A DNA stretch of 64,000 nucleotides from Terribium retamae (GTDB lineage: Bacteria > Pseudomonadota > Alphaproteobacteria > Rhizobiales > Rhizobiaceae). Both the position numbers and the translations under genes were made by a program. The DNA lies in the NCBI RefSeq assembly GCF_022347545.1, contig NZ_JAKREW010000002.1, positions 124,001 through 188,000 of the forward strand, in the 5' to 3' direction. Below, one piece after another: positions 48,277-57,380 of this stretch. Every line of letters starts with the position of its first letter. Position 1 is the first letter of the stretch. The notes under the pieces were generated by a model. That model did not search any database, was not told the origin of the DNA, and saw only the letters and a program-made list of their open reading frames with translations.

Positions 48277-49251
48277 CTATTGGATTGCGCGGATGGCCTC
48301 CCAGTCGGCCTTGTTGTAGCCGAACTCCTCGAAAGTGACTTTTTCCATCACGTTCTTCTCGAAGTCGGCACGGTCGACCTCGGTCACCGACAGGCCGCGA
48401 TCCTTGAACACCTGCACAAGCTCTTTTTCGCGGGCCACGATCTTGGCGGTGGCGCGCGCAGCGGCTTCCTGCAGCACCTCGGTGAAGATCGCCTTGTCCT
48501 CATCAGACAACGATGCCCAGCGGGACTGCGAGACAATCGTGTTCAGATGATCGACGATGTGCCCCGTCAGGACGATGTTCTTCTGCACCTCGTAGAATTT
48601 TTTCGCCTCGATCGTGGTGAGCGGGTTCTCCTGCGCCTCGACCGTGCCGTTCTGCAGGGCCAGGTAGACTTCCGCGAAGGCGATCGGGGCAGTGTTGGCC
48701 CCACAAGCACGCGGCATGGCGAGATAGGCCGGCACATCGGGCACGCGTATCTTCAGTCCTTGCATGTCGGCACATTTGGCGATCGGCCGGTTCGAAGTCG
48801 TGTGCCGCGTCCCGTAATAGGTTGTCGCAGCGATATGGTGACCGGACTTCTCCTCATAGCCCTTGGTCAGCGCCTTATAGGTATCGCTCTTGGTATATTT
48901 GAGCAGGTGGTCGGCATCGCGGAAGATGAAGGGAAAATAGGTAACGCCGATCGGAGCGTATTCCCGCGCAGCAAAGCTGGAGCCGGATATGATGATGTCG
49001 ACCGTGCCCAGCGTCAGGCCTTGGTTGATATCGGCTTCCTTGCCGAGTTGTGAGGCAGGAAAGACGTCTATCTTGTAGCGGCCTTCGGTGCGTTTGGCGA
49101 TTTCCTCAGCGGCCCATACGGACTCGGTGTGGAACGGTTCGGATGTCTCGTAGACATGCGCCCATTTGAGCACTGTCTGCGCGAGCGCGGCCGGTGCCGA
49201 AAGGGCAAGCGCGATCGCGGCGGCGAATATTGTCGTCAGACGATAGGTCAT
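48277..49251 (-). CDS. dctP: TRAP transporter substrate-binding protein (DctP family)
   Basis: 324 residues with a signal peptide (TTIFAAAIALALSAPAALAQ) and a DctP fold: LKWAHVYETSEPFHTESVWAAEEI, LGKEADINQGLTLGTVDI, RHTTSNRPIAKCADMQGLKIRVPD (in parts), with the carboxylate-binding Arg in KIRVPD. It captures a sugar acid or other carboxylate in the periplasm. ATG at 49251 has GGAGGAGGAG upstream; it follows gntR by 41 bp. Confidence 0.93.
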   Translation of the reverse strand: MTYRLTTIFAAAIALALSAPAALAQTVLKWAHVYETSEPFHTESVWAAEEIAKRTEGRYKIDVFPASQLGKEADINQGLTLGTVDIIISGSSFAAREYAPIGVTYFPFIFRDADHLLKYTKSDTYKALTKGYEEKSGHHIAATTYYGTRHTTSNRPIAKCADMQGLKIRVPDVPAYLAMPRACGANTAPIAFAEVYLALQNGTVEAQENPLTTIEAKKFYEVQKNIVLTGHIVDHLNTIVSQSRWASLSDEDKAIFTEVLQEAAARATAKIVAREKELVQVFKDRGLSVTEVDRADFEKNVMEKVTFEEFGYNKADWEAIRAIQ

Positions 49252-49292
49252 TTCTCCTCCTCCCCGGAAGTTGCTGGTCTGCTGGCTGATCC

Positions 49293-50030
49293 TCATACGG
49301 TCTGTCTGGAGAGCGCGCCTTCCGGCGTCGTTCTCGGTTTGGATTTGCTGAAACTCTTCGAGAAACGCTCCTGGGATCTGCCCAGGTGGTTTTGCATCGC
49401 AGCCTTGGCACGAACCGTATCACCCGCGGCGATCGCATCACGGATATGGCGGTGCTCCTCCACCGCCGCCTGCCAGGTCGTTGGATCCTCGAAGTAGCTC
49501 GATAGCCGTTCGAAAAACGGCGTCAGGCGTTGGTCGAACAGTTCCCCAACGACGCGTACCAGCACCGCATTGCCCGGAATTGTTGCGATGGCTATGTGAA
49601 ACGCGCGATCGAGGGCGATCGTCACATGATCGGGATTGGCCTTGCTTGCCATCTTCTCCAGGATTTCATCGAGGGCGGCCACATCAGCGGGCTTCGCCAG
49701 CCGAGCCGCCTCTTCGGCGATCGCGCTTTCGAGAAATTCCCGTGCCCGCAGCAACTCGAAAGGACCTTCGCCGGAGGTCGGGGCCGGCGGAACGGGCGGC
49801 GGCTCGACGACATAAATCCCCGATCCGACCCGAATGCGCACTCTGCCTTCGACCTCCAGCGCGATCAGGGCCTCACGAATGGTGGGACGTGAGATGCCCA
49901 TCCGCTCCGCCAATTCGCGCTCCGGCGGCAAACGGTCGCCGACGACGAATTCGCCGCTGTCGAAGAGCTGCCTGAGTTGGTCGGCTACCTGGCGGTAGAG
50001 CCGACGCGGCACGATCGTCTCGATGGGCAC
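49293..50030 (-). CDS. GntR/FadR-family transcriptional regulator
   Basis: 245 residues: N-terminal winged helix (LYRQVADQLRQLFDSGEFVVGDRLPPEREL in parts, then ISRPTIREALIALEVEG) and an FCD effector domain (AREFLESAIAEEAARLA, DRAFHIAIA, EHRHIRDAI) with histidines for a metal-bound carboxylate. GTG at 50030 follows GGGAGGAGG by 8 nt. It leads the gntR-dctP-Q-M-dehydrogenase operon, presumably repressing it until the transported acid binds. An excellent operator lies 37 nt upstream. Confidence 0.9.
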   Translation of the reverse strand: MPIETIVPRRLYRQVADQLRQLFDSGEFVVGDRLPPERELAERMGISRPTIREALIALEVEGRVRIRVGSGIYVVEPPPVPPAPTSGEGPFELLRAREFLESAIAEEAARLAKPADVAALDEILEKMASKANPDHVTIALDRAFHIAIATIPGNAVLVRVVGELFDQRLTPFFERLSSYFEDPTTWQAAVEEHRHIRDAIAAGDTVRAKAAMQNHLGRSQERFSKSFSKSKPRTTPEGALSRQTV

Positions 50031-50066
50031 AGCGCCCACCTCCTCCCTTGTGGTCAAGTACAGGCA

Positions 50067-50099
50067 ATGCGGTCAATTGGCCTGACCAATTGACCGCAT
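50067..50099. promoter_or_regulatory. GntR-type operator upstream of gntR
   Basis: ATGCGGTCAATTGG (50067-50080) and CCAATTGACCGCAT (50086-50099) are perfect 14-bp arms around CCTGA. The core TTGG-N5-CCAA is typical for FadR-subfamily sites. It should mediate autoregulation of the whole TRAP operon. Confidence 0.75.
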
Positions 50100-50251
50100 G
50101 ACATTCATTCTCCTCTCTTTTGTCAAGGAGATTTCCGCAAGGGCAGATTCATGGATGGAAACGCACAGATGCGGCGGTCGAATCCTGGCGCCGATCTGCG
50201 ACCGCGCTGCGATCCTAACCCGCTTGTAGGACTAGTCGCCTTTAGAACCGA

Positions 50252-50524
50252 TCAGTGCAGGAGAATCTCGCCGTCCACCTTGCGCCATTCGTTTGTCGCG
50301 ACCAGCTTCTGATGCGTGAAACATACCGAATGCAGCGGCCCTTCGAGTTTCTCGCGCCAGAACATGATGAAAGCACCCAGCACCGGGAATTTCGGAGCGA
50401 TGTCGTAGTCCTGCCAGACATAGGTCTGCAGCAGATGCGGGTGGTCGGGATAATGGTAGAGGATGCGGGCCGTGGTCAGTCCATATCCCTTGAGCAGAAG
50501 TTCCAGTTCGGAGTGGTCGCGCAT
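50252..50524 (-). CDS. usg: Usg-family small protein
   Basis: A 90-residue conserved alphaproteobacterial protein without known activity, named from the trp region of Caulobacter. The family core YHYPDHPHLLQTYVWQDYD, followed by FPVLGAFIMFWREKLEGPLHSV, is clear. No signal or membrane segment. GAGGG lies 6 nt before the ATG. It is alone here; an imperfect 25-bp palindrome sits 24 nt upstream. Confidence 0.85.
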   Translation of the reverse strand: MRDHSELELLLKGYGLTTARILYHYPDHPHLLQTYVWQDYDIAPKFPVLGAFIMFWREKLEGPLHSVCFTHQKLVATNEWRKVDGEILLH

Positions 50525-50547
50525 CGCAGCCCTCGCAAGTTGATCTC

Positions 50548-50572
50548 AGGTGTGCTGAGCCTCAACACACCT
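50548..50572. promoter_or_regulatory. Imperfect 25-bp palindrome upstream of usg
   Basis: AGGTGTGCTGAG and CTCAACACACCT flank a central C, with a single mismatch between the arms. It may be an operator for usg or part of the acs control region. Confidence 0.4.
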
Positions 50573-50813
50573 CTGCCGGTCCTCCCGGAAAAAACTGTGC
50601 GCCTCGAACGTTAACCATGCCTTTAAACGTGCGAACCGCGCTTCGGTTCGACCTAACCGTGTGTGGTCGCACGCAATTTTCTGTTACGGGCAGGCAAACC
50701 CAATGTCTAATATTGCCGTAACGTCCGAACTGATAATAATGCCCGCGATTTTCGCGGCCCGCGGGCCGCAGGTACTGCCACCCGGCGGCCGATTTCAGGA
50801 GGAAGACCAAAAC

Positions 50814-52769
50814 ATGACCGAGGCGAAGGTCCACCGCGTTCAACCAGCTTGGAAGAAGCATGCGCTGATCGACAACGAGACGTATGTGAAATGGTACGCG
50901 GAGAGCGTGAAAAATCCGGACAAATTCTGGGGCAAGCACGGCAAGCGCCTCGACTGGTTCAAGCCCTACACCAAGGTCAAGAACACCTCCTTCGACGGCA
51001 AGGTGTCGATCAAGTGGTTTGAGGACGGACAGCTGAACGTCTCGCATAACTGCATCGACCGGCACCTGAAGAAACGCGGCGATCAGGTCGCGATCATCTG
51101 GGAGGGCGACAACCCCTACGACGATAAGAAGATCACCTATAACGAGTTGTACGAGCATGTCTGCCGGCTCGCCAATGTGATGAAGAAGCACGGCGTCAAG
51201 AAGGGCGACCGTGTCACCATCTATATGCCGATGATCCCGGAAGCCGCCTATGCGATGCTGGCCTGCACCCGCATCGGCGCCGTCCATTCGGTGGTGTTCG
51301 GCGGTTTCTCGCCGGACGCGCTGGCCGGCCGCATCGTCGACGCCGCCTCCACCTTCGTCATCACGGCCGATGAGGGCCTGCGCGGCGGCAAGAGCATTCC
51401 GCTGAAGGAAAACACCGACAAGGCGATCGAGATCGCCGCCAAGCAGAAGACGGCTGTCAAGTCGGTTGTCGTGGTGCGCCGCACCGGCGGCAAGATAGGC
51501 TGGGTGGAAGGACGCGACCTCTGGTATCACGACGAGGTCAGGACGGTTAAAGCCGAATGCAAGCCGGAGAAGATGAAGGCGGAGGATCCGCTGTTCATCC
51601 TCTACACCTCAGGGTCGACCGGCAAGCCCAAAGGCGTCCTGCACACCACCGGCGGCTATCTCGTCTATGCCTCGATGACGCACCAATATGTCTTCGACTA
51701 TCACGATGGCGATATCTACTGGTGTACCGCCGATGTCGGCTGGGTGACGGGGCACAGCTACATCCTCTACGGCCCCCTCGCCAATGGCGCCACCACGCTG
51801 ATGTTCGAAGGCGTGCCCAACTACCCTTCGGTGTCGCGCTTCTGGGAAGTGGTCGACAAGCACAAGGTCAACATCTTCTACACCGCTCCAACCGCCATCC
51901 GCGCGCTTATGGGTGCCGGCGAAGAGCCGGTGAAGAAGACTTCGCGCAAGAGCCTGCGCGTGCTGGGTTCCGTGGGCGAACCGATCAACCCGGAAGCCTG
52001 GGAATGGTATTTCAACGTCGTCGGCGACAAGAAAGTCCCGATCGTCGACACATGGTGGCAAACGGAGACCGGCGGCATCCTGATCACGCCGCTGCCTGGT
52101 GCCACCGACCTCAAAGCCGGCTCGGCGACGCGGCCGTTCTTCGGCGTCAAGCCGCAGCTTGTCGATAATGACGGCAACGTGCTGGAAGGTGCAGCTGACG
52201 GCAATCTGTGCATCACCGATTCCTGGCCGGGCCAGATGCGCACGGTCTATGGCGACCATGAGCGCTTCGTGCAGACCTACTTCTCGACTTACAAGGGCAA
52301 GTATTTCACCGGCGACGGCTGCCGCCGCGACGAGGACGGATATTACTGGATCACCGGCCGCGTCGACGACGTCATCAACGTGTCGGGCCATCGCATGGGC
52401 ACGGCTGAGGTCGAGTCGGCGCTGGTCGCCCATGACAAGGTCTCGGAAGCGGCCGTCGTCGGCTATCCGCATGACATCAAGGGTCAGGGTATCTATTCGT
52501 ACGTCACGCTGATGGCGGGCGTGGAACCGACCGAGGACCTGCGCAAGGAACTGATCGCGCATGTGCGCAAGGAGATCGGCGCGATCGCCTCGCCCGACAA
52601 GATCCAGTTCGCGCCCGGTCTGCCCAAGACGCGGTCCGGCAAGATCATGCGCCGAATCCTGCGCAAGATCGCCGAGGACGACTTCGGTGCACTGGGTGAC
52701 ACTTCGACACTGGCCGACCCAGCCGTCGTCGACGACCTGGTGAACAATCGACAGAACAAGAAAGCTTGA
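50814..52769 (+). CDS. acs: Acetyl-CoA synthetase
   Basis: Activates acetate to acetyl-CoA through acetyl-AMP. The 651-residue protein has the ANL-family P-loop [11 protein letters not shown] from residue 264, the WWQTETGG motif, [17 protein letters not shown] in parts, and the acetylation-regulated Lys610 in [11 protein letters not shown] at 50814 gives [10 protein letters not shown], the usual start, with AGGAGG upstream. The 289-bp leader region carries a CGAACCG-CGCTT-CGGTTCG hairpin at 50632-50650. No acetate kinase or pat gene is near. Confidence 0.97.
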   Translation: MTEAKVHRVQPAWKKHALIDNETYVKWYAESVKNPDKFWGKHGKRLDWFKPYTKVKNTSFDGKVSIKWFEDGQLNVSHNCIDRHLKKRGDQVAIIWEGDNPYDDKKITYNELYEHVCRLANVMKKHGVKKGDRVTIYMPMIPEAAYAMLACTRIGAVHSVVFGGFSPDALAGRIVDAASTFVITADEGLRGGKSIPLKENTDKAIEIAAKQKTAVKSVVVVRRTGGKIGWVEGRDLWYHDEVRTVKAECKPEKMKAEDPLFILYTSGSTGKPKGVLHTTGGYLVYASMTHQYVFDYHDGDIYWCTADVGWVTGHSYILYGPLANGATTLMFEGVPNYPSVSRFWEVVDKHKVNIFYTAPTAIRALMGAGEEPVKKTSRKSLRVLGSVGEPINPEAWEWYFNVVGDKKVPIVDTWWQTETGGILITPLPGATDLKAGSATRPFFGVKPQLVDNDGNVLEGAADGNLCITDSWPGQMRTVYGDHERFVQTYFSTYKGKYFTGDGCRRDEDGYYWITGRVDDVINVSGHRMGTAEVESALVAHDKVSEAAVVGYPHDIKGQGIYSYVTLMAGVEPTEDLRKELIAHVRKEIGAIASPDKIQFAPGLPKTRSGKIMRRILRKIAEDDFGALGDTSTLADPAVVDDLVNNRQNKKA

Positions 52770-52793
52770 GCATTCCGATCCTGTCGCAGCGAA

Positions 52794-53048
52794 CTACTTG
52801 CCGGAGGCGTTTTCGTCTCCGGCGCTCTCACGGCTCCATCTGAGCTGGAACTCGATCTCTTCCTCGCCCTCACCGCGCTCGTGTTCGATGCTGGCCACCG
52901 CACCCGCGGGAACACGGATCTTTTCGCCACCGATGCTGATCTCGAATCTCTTCCCGCTTTCGAGCGAGTCTGCCAGCCGGCGCAGCTTGGCAACGAATTC
53001 CTGCCTCGGATAGATCTTGTCGACGTCACGGTCAGCGGGGCGGTTCAT
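52794..53048 (-). CDS. Amphi-Trp domain protein
   Basis: 84 residues: a helical N half (YPRQEFVAKLRRLADSLESG) and a beta-rich half ending FQLRWSRE, the pattern of the amphi-Trp family, whose role is unknown. It converges on acs 24 bp apart; GCCGGAG and CTCCGGC near its 3' end (52800-52823) form a hairpin that could end either transcript. Confidence 0.72.
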   Translation of the reverse strand: MNRPADRDVDKIYPRQEFVAKLRRLADSLESGKRFEISIGGEKIRVPAGAVASIEHERGEGEEEIEFQLRWSRESAGDENASGK

Positions 53049-53136
53049 TCTTCAATTCTCCGTCAGCACCGCGTCATAGCCGACCAGCATGGCTGTCAGA
53101 TGAACTTTGCCGGCTGGCGAGCTTCGCCAAGGTCCG

Positions 53137-54009
53137 TCAGCGCCCTGCAGCACTCCTGAAAGCGGCGGCGAGAACCTTCACCACTTCGCGTGCTTCGCGG
53201 CGCCCCGGCCGTGCCATCAGGACGATATCCTGCGGCGCCAGCAAGGGCAGGCCGAAACGCTCCCCGACGTCGACCGCGCCGGCAGGCGCCACCCTCTGAG
53301 CGAGAGCTGCCACCGCCAGACCGGCACTGACCGCCGCACCGAGGGCCAGGACGCCGCCGCCGACAAACGCCTCCCTCCATGGCAAACCGGCTTCGTCGAG
53401 TGCATCGATGGCGAGCGCACGAAAGCCGCACGGCGCGGCCAATGCGGCCAGTTTAAGCGGCTCTTCCGGTCGGTACTGGAAAGACGGCGATGCGAACCAG
53501 CGAAACGGCTCGCGGAAGAGGATCTCGCCATCGGCATTGTCGTCGCCGCGGCGTGCGATCGCCGCATCCAGTTCGCCATGGCCATAGCGGGCCACCACCT
53601 CGCGCGACGACGCGATGCGCACCTCAACCACAAGCGATGGGTCATAGGCATTCAGTCTGGCCAGCAGGAGCGGCAGTTCAGGTCCCGCAACATGGTCGCT
53701 GATGCCGAGCGTCAACCGGCTGGGTGGCGCCGGCTGGAGGCCCGATAGCGCGCGCTCGTGCGCATCGAGAAGGTTGCGCGCTGCCGGCAGGAAACGCTCG
53801 CCCTGGGCAGTCAGGCTGACATGGCGCGGCGTCCGCTCAAGCAGGCGATGGCCGAGCCGGGTCTCCAGCCGCTTGAGTTTCAGGCTGATGGTCGCCTGCG
53901 ACGTGTCCAGCACCTCGGCGGCGCGGGTGAAACTCCCGAGGTCCGCAACCAGCATGAAGGCTTGGACCGTATCGATATCGAGTATCCGCGGCTGATCCAT
54001 CATTTTCAT
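53137..54009 (-). CDS. LysR-family transcriptional regulator
   Basis: 290 residues: helix-turn-helix FTRAAEVLDTSQATISLKLKRLE and GHRLLERTPRHVSLTAQGERF, then a periplasmic-binding-like effector domain. Several ATG codons cluster at 54000-54009 and the exact start is undecided; none has a strong ribosome site. It is divergent from the DUF4865 gene, 82 bp apart, with an inverted repeat over its own start region, so it probably controls that gene and itself. Confidence 0.88.
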   Translation of the reverse strand: MKMMDQPRILDIDTVQAFMLVADLGSFTRAAEVLDTSQATISLKLKRLETRLGHRLLERTPRHVSLTAQGERFLPAARNLLDAHERALSGLQPAPPSRLTLGISDHVAGPELPLLLARLNAYDPSLVVEVRIASSREVVARYGHGELDAAIARRGDDNADGEILFREPFRWFASPSFQYRPEEPLKLAALAAPCGFRALAIDALDEAGLPWREAFVGGGVLALGAAVSAGLAVAALAQRVAPAGAVDVGERFGLPLLAPQDIVLMARPGRREAREVVKVLAAAFRSAAGR

Positions 54010-54025
54010 ATCTTATGATAGATAT
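54008..54025. promoter_or_regulatory. LysR-type binding site candidate
   Basis: ATATCT and AGATAT flank TATGAT in the lysR/DUF4865 gap, an interrupted AT-rich dyad of the LysR type, lying at the lysR start. Confidence 0.45.
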
Positions 54026-54091
54026 ATTGCGTGATATGTTTTCACAATCGTCAACCCATGACAAGCTCCTTGCAAATGAAGGAGCAAAGCC

Positions 54092-54667
54092 ATGTTGATG
54101 ATGCAGTACATTCACCGTCTCCCTGCCGACTATGAGACGGACAGGATTGCCAAACGGGCGGCAAGTCTCGGTCCGGACTGGGATGATACGCCGGGCCTTG
54201 GCTTCAAGGCTTTCATCGCGCAGCGGCGCGGTGTCAATGGCGCCGTCAACAGCGCCTATTCCTCGCTTTATCTCTGGCTGGACGACGAGGCTGCCGGCGA
54301 CTTCATCACCGGGGAGCGCTTCCAGAAAGTGATAGACGGCTTCGGCCGGCCGGCCATCGAGACCTGGCTGCCGCTCGACATCCATCTCGGATCGGCCACC
54401 ACCGCGCGTTCCGTCTATCGTGAGGATGTGCTGATCGATGCGGCCACCGATTTTTCGGCGCTGAAACGCAGCGAAGCCGAACGCAACACCGCAGCCGTCA
54501 AGCAGCCCGACACCTATGCAGCGGTTACGGCAATCGATCTGGCGAATTGGCGCCTGTCACGCTTCCGGCTATCCGCCGAGGCGGCAAGGACACCCGAATG
54601 TGGCTCCGTCTTTGATATTCTGCATCTGGCAAAGCCCGGAATTCCAGCCCTTGTCGCGGCCGCGTGA
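54092..54667 (+). CDS. DUF4865-family protein
   Basis: 191 residues of a family without known function: HRLPADYETDRIAKRAASLG, GLGFKAFIAQRRG, SSLYLWLDDEAAGDFITG and FGRPAIETWLPL are its conserved blocks. The likely fold is a ferredoxin-like stress-responsive or monooxygenase-type barrel, but no catalytic residues stand out. AAGGAG is 7 nt before the ATG. Divergent partner of the lysR gene, its probable regulator. Confidence 0.8.
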   Translation: MLMMQYIHRLPADYETDRIAKRAASLGPDWDDTPGLGFKAFIAQRRGVNGAVNSAYSSLYLWLDDEAAGDFITGERFQKVIDGFGRPAIETWLPLDIHLGSATTARSVYREDVLIDAATDFSALKRSEAERNTAAVKQPDTYAAVTAIDLANWRLSRFRLSAEAARTPECGSVFDILHLAKPGIPALVAAA

Positions 54668-54751
54668 AACTGTTGCGGCATTGCACTTGCGCTTTACGCC
54701 AAAGCACCCCACCTTGTGTGCGTGTTCAACGAACTGAAAGGAGGTGATCCG

Positions 54752-54823
54752 ATGTCGAGTGATTTCGTTTTCCAGAGCGTGATCCCGGCGGATCGCCTTC
54801 ACGGAGAGCAGCCTCTCCGTTGA
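54752..54823 (+). CDS. 23-residue small protein or leader peptide with near-perfect Shine-Dalgarno
   Basis: A short frame, MSSDFVFQSVIP then ADRLHGEQPLR, then TGA. GAAAGGAGGTGATCC (54736-54750) ends one base before the ATG and is complementary to the last 15 or so bases of 16S rRNA, a far stronger ribosome site than any other gene here; AGGAGG is 7 nt from the start. A terminator follows 70 bp downstream, so a transcript of roughly 200-250 nt is likely. There is no family I can name. It could be a functional small protein, a leader peptide or a dual-function small RNA. Confidence 0.6.
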   Translation: MSSDFVFQSVIPADRLHGEQPLR

Positions 54824-54894
54824 AGCGCGAGACGCGCGGCGCACGGTCCGAAGGGATCGTGGCCACGGGCCGCGCCTGGACGAAAGCCACGGAA

Positions 54895-54925
54895 GGCCGC
54901 CCATCGCAAGATGTGGCGGCCTTTT
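54895..54925 (+). terminator. Terminator of the small-protein transcript
   Basis: GGCCGCC plus CATC pair with GATG plus GGCGGCC (one bulged T) around a GCAA tetraloop, followed by TTTT: an 11-bp stem and a textbook terminator, ending 35 nt before the tadG-like stop on the other strand. Confidence 0.85.
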
Positions 54926-54959
54926 CCATTTCCATCCCTAACGCAATTCAGAGAACTGA

Positions 54960-56339
54960 CTACTTTGTCAGCGCCAATTTCTGCAGGTTGTTGGCGATCG
55001 CCTGAAATGCCTTGTCCAGTTCAGTACCAGTCGCGACATCATAGAAATGCTTGATGCCACCAGCATCTGGACTTGCGCAATTCTGCAGCGTTTCTCTGGC
55101 ATTATCTTCATCGAGATCAAAGCCGATAGTAAATATCTCGATGCCTTGTTTCCTCATTTCCAAACACAGCCTCTTCGCGGAGTCGCGCGTGGCGACTTTT
55201 CCTCGGTCGTTGTAGACTTGGCTGACATCGCTGGCATCAAAATAAGACAAATTGAATTCGCCGTCGGTCATAAGGATGGCATATTTTGCTACCTTTGCCG
55301 GATCAAATGCCATTGGGCGCTGGGATTCTCCGAGCACACCAGCCCAACTCGGGGATAGTATGTACCATGTCCATTGAACGCCTATGTGTCCGGCCGTACC
55401 CCCGGACGCAACGAAGGATCCGATCCTTGCCTTGAGTGCAGCCGCGTCAGAAGTAAGCGGCATCAATTCGGCGTCTGGACAAGCTAATGTTCCCTCGCCA
55501 CGATTCCCTTTTTTAATAAACTGGCTTAGCAAATAGTCACGTTTGACCATCGCGACATCCGGCCCAACATCGGAATATTGATAGTCACCCTTTCGTTCGG
55601 TCGCGCAGGAGCCGGGATTTATCGAGGAAGAAGGGGGGCGTTGTGTAGTGTTGCTCGGTGCCGGTTTGCTACGCTCGGCTACAGAGGTTTCGACATACAC
55701 GGAGTTGGTCGCGAGACTGCTCCCAACCTTAACGGAATTCGCATACGGCACGAGCGCTACACGCACCCGTGGCCGCGATGGATCCTGATTGCGGAAGATT
55801 GTTGTGATCGCGTTCGTCGCTGCTGTCTGTAGTGAGCCTATTTTGTTACCTTCGTTCATCGATCCAGTCAGGTCGAGCATCATAGCCACTTCGATCTGTC
55901 GAAAGGAGTAAACGGCAGCGCCGGTTTGGGACACGCGCCTCGTCTTTTCTGAGCTGAACAGAGGAAAGAAGAGCGGTACATCGACGTAAGCAGACACTTC
56001 GAGCGTATGCGAGGTGCGATCGAGCGTTACTTTGCTAAGCACGATCTTGTCATAGGAGAGGATGCCACCGGTGCTATTGGCACTCAGATAGGCTTTGATG
56101 GCTTTAGCCGCCTCTTCCTCTGTCGCAGTTCCCGAGGTGAGATCCCGCGCCGTGGATGTCACCGCCGCATCGATGGCATTGCTCAGTGCCGAGCGAGCAT
56201 TCATCATCTGGCCGATATCGACGGCAAAACCGACCGCCATTGCCAGCACCGCCAACACGACGCCTGCCATGACAATGAAATTGCCGCCGCGGTCCCGTGC
56301 GAAGCGACCGGACAACCACAAGAATTTACCCAATGCCAT
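54960..56339 (-). CDS. TadE/TadG-like protein with von Willebrand A domain
   Basis: 459 residues. The N terminus has a TadE-type hydrophobic helix (NFIVMAGVVLAVLAMAVGFAVDIG) after a short basic segment, then a pilin-like linker. The vWA domain follows with MIDAS motif MLDLTGSMNEGNK and later AILMTDGEFN. Such proteins are pilus- or surface-associated in Flp/Tad systems; no other tad gene is here, as is common in rhizobia. GGAGAAGG precedes the ATG. Base composition between 55.0 and 56.2 kb looks less GC-rich than the neighbours. Confidence 0.85.
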   Translation of the reverse strand: MALGKFLWLSGRFARDRGGNFIVMAGVVLAVLAMAVGFAVDIGQMMNARSALSNAIDAAVTSTARDLTSGTATEEEAAKAIKAYLSANSTGGILSYDKIVLSKVTLDRTSHTLEVSAYVDVPLFFPLFSSEKTRRVSQTGAAVYSFRQIEVAMMLDLTGSMNEGNKIGSLQTAATNAITTIFRNQDPSRPRVRVALVPYANSVKVGSSLATNSVYVETSVAERSKPAPSNTTQRPPSSSINPGSCATERKGDYQYSDVGPDVAMVKRDYLLSQFIKKGNRGEGTLACPDAELMPLTSDAAALKARIGSFVASGGTAGHIGVQWTWYILSPSWAGVLGESQRPMAFDPAKVAKYAILMTDGEFNLSYFDASDVSQVYNDRGKVATRDSAKRLCLEMRKQGIEIFTIGFDLDEDNARETLQNCASPDAGGIKHFYDVATGTELDKAFQAIANNLQKLALTK

Positions 56340-56645
56340 CGCCCTTCTCCGTCCTGCCGAACCTGATGTCCGCAATGCAGGATTCCCGCCGGATAGCGTG
56401 GCATCTGTGCCAGGATTGGTGATTACCCGGTAAAAGCCCGGCTTTCCGGGATCTCAAACCGCAACGAGAGTAAATGCAGGGTAAAGGTTGGTGCCCCAAG
56501 TCCTCACGGCAACCAACGGCACCTCCCCGGCTTGGCGCGGTCCAAGCACCCGGGGAGAAGCATCTCATTCAGCCACTCGCTGTGTCGGATCGGTCCAAGC
56601 ACCGCTTCCGCTCAAGCGAGCCCTTACAGTCAAACTGTTCCGAAA
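56340..56645. other. Intergenic stretch with hairpin and 13-bp direct repeats
   Basis: No gene is visible in these 306 bp. CTCCCCGG-CTTGG (56523-56535) pairs with CCAAG and CCGGGGAG (to 56557) in a strong hairpin. CGGTCCAAGCACC occurs twice, at 56538-56550, inside the hairpin, and at 56591-56603. Downstream of the secreted Gly-rich protein gene, it may serve as its 3' end. Confidence 0.5.
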
Positions 56646-57272
56646 CTAGAGTGCGCCGTCGATCGCTTCGGCCAATGTAGGAGCGCCGCCGGAATAATTT
56701 TCGATCGACTGTGCGAGCGCGGGGTCATTTGCCTGCAGCTTGGCGTTCACGGCCGCGATGCTGCTGGTTGAAAGCGGCTTGTTCGCAGCGAGATCGAGGG
56801 AGGCCGCCACCTCAGCCAATGTCGGCGGGGTAACGCCCGGCTGCGGCGAAAGATAGTCCTGCAGCAGCCCGGCATAAGTGCGCACCTTACCGATCGCCGA
56901 ATTCGGTGCGGCATTGGCATAGGCCTTCGGCGAGGCATGCAGGAAGCCGTTCAGTGAACCGAGTTCATTGGCAGGCACGGTCTTGGTCAACTTCTGGCTG
57001 GGAGAAACCGAGGCCTTCGTGACCTTTTGGCCTGTCGACGCCTTGGTTGTCTTGTGGCCATGCGCTTTTGTCGTCTTCTGGCCGCCGGATGCCGAGGCGC
57101 TATGGCCGGAATTTCCTTTGCCGCCGCCATGACCGCCGCCGTTTCCTCCACCATTGCCTCCGCCATTGCCATTACCGTTGCCCGCAAAGGCAGGCGACGA
57201 TGCAATCGCTGTGCTTAAGAACACCGCAGCGGCGACCCGCAATATCTTTCCCGTAGGACGAAGGGATGGCAT
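56646..57272 (-). CDS. Secreted Gly/Asn-rich repeat protein
   Basis: 208 residues, unrecognised. A signal peptide (ILRVAAAVFLSTAIASSPAFA) is followed by a GNGGGNGGG-type low-complexity run, a Lys/Thr-rich stretch with repeats like GQKTTKA, HKTTKA and GQKVTKA, and a C-terminal helical region of about 100 residues (PNSAIGKVRTYAGLLQDYL, ATLAEVAASLDLAA-like). It looks like an exported or surface protein. AGGAG is 7 nt before the ATG. Confidence 0.75.
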   Translation of the reverse strand: MPSLRPTGKILRVAAAVFLSTAIASSPAFAGNGNGNGGGNGGGNGGGHGGGKGNSGHSASASGGQKTTKAHGHKTTKASTGQKVTKASVSPSQKLTKTVPANELGSLNGFLHASPKAYANAAPNSAIGKVRTYAGLLQDYLSPQPGVTPPTLAEVAASLDLAANKPLSTSSIAAVNAKLQANDPALAQSIENYSGGAPTLAEAIDGAL

Positions 57273-57380
57273 CGAGCTCTCCTGTACAAGTTTCGACCCG
57301 CCCACTTCCTCCGGGATTTTTCACCAATTCATGGTTGCAATGTGGCGGATCTTCAACGACTTCGCCTGTGGGAGACCGCC

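Noticed and set aside
54736..54750. Possible fragment of an rRNA gene
   Set aside because: The match is to the reverse complement of the 16S 3' end and stops at GATCC; flanking bases do not continue as rRNA, so a Shine-Dalgarno is the better reading.
54820..55005. 61-codon frame from TTG overlapping the stop of the small peptide
   Set aside because: It runs through the terminator and into the antisense of the tadG-like gene; no conserved features.
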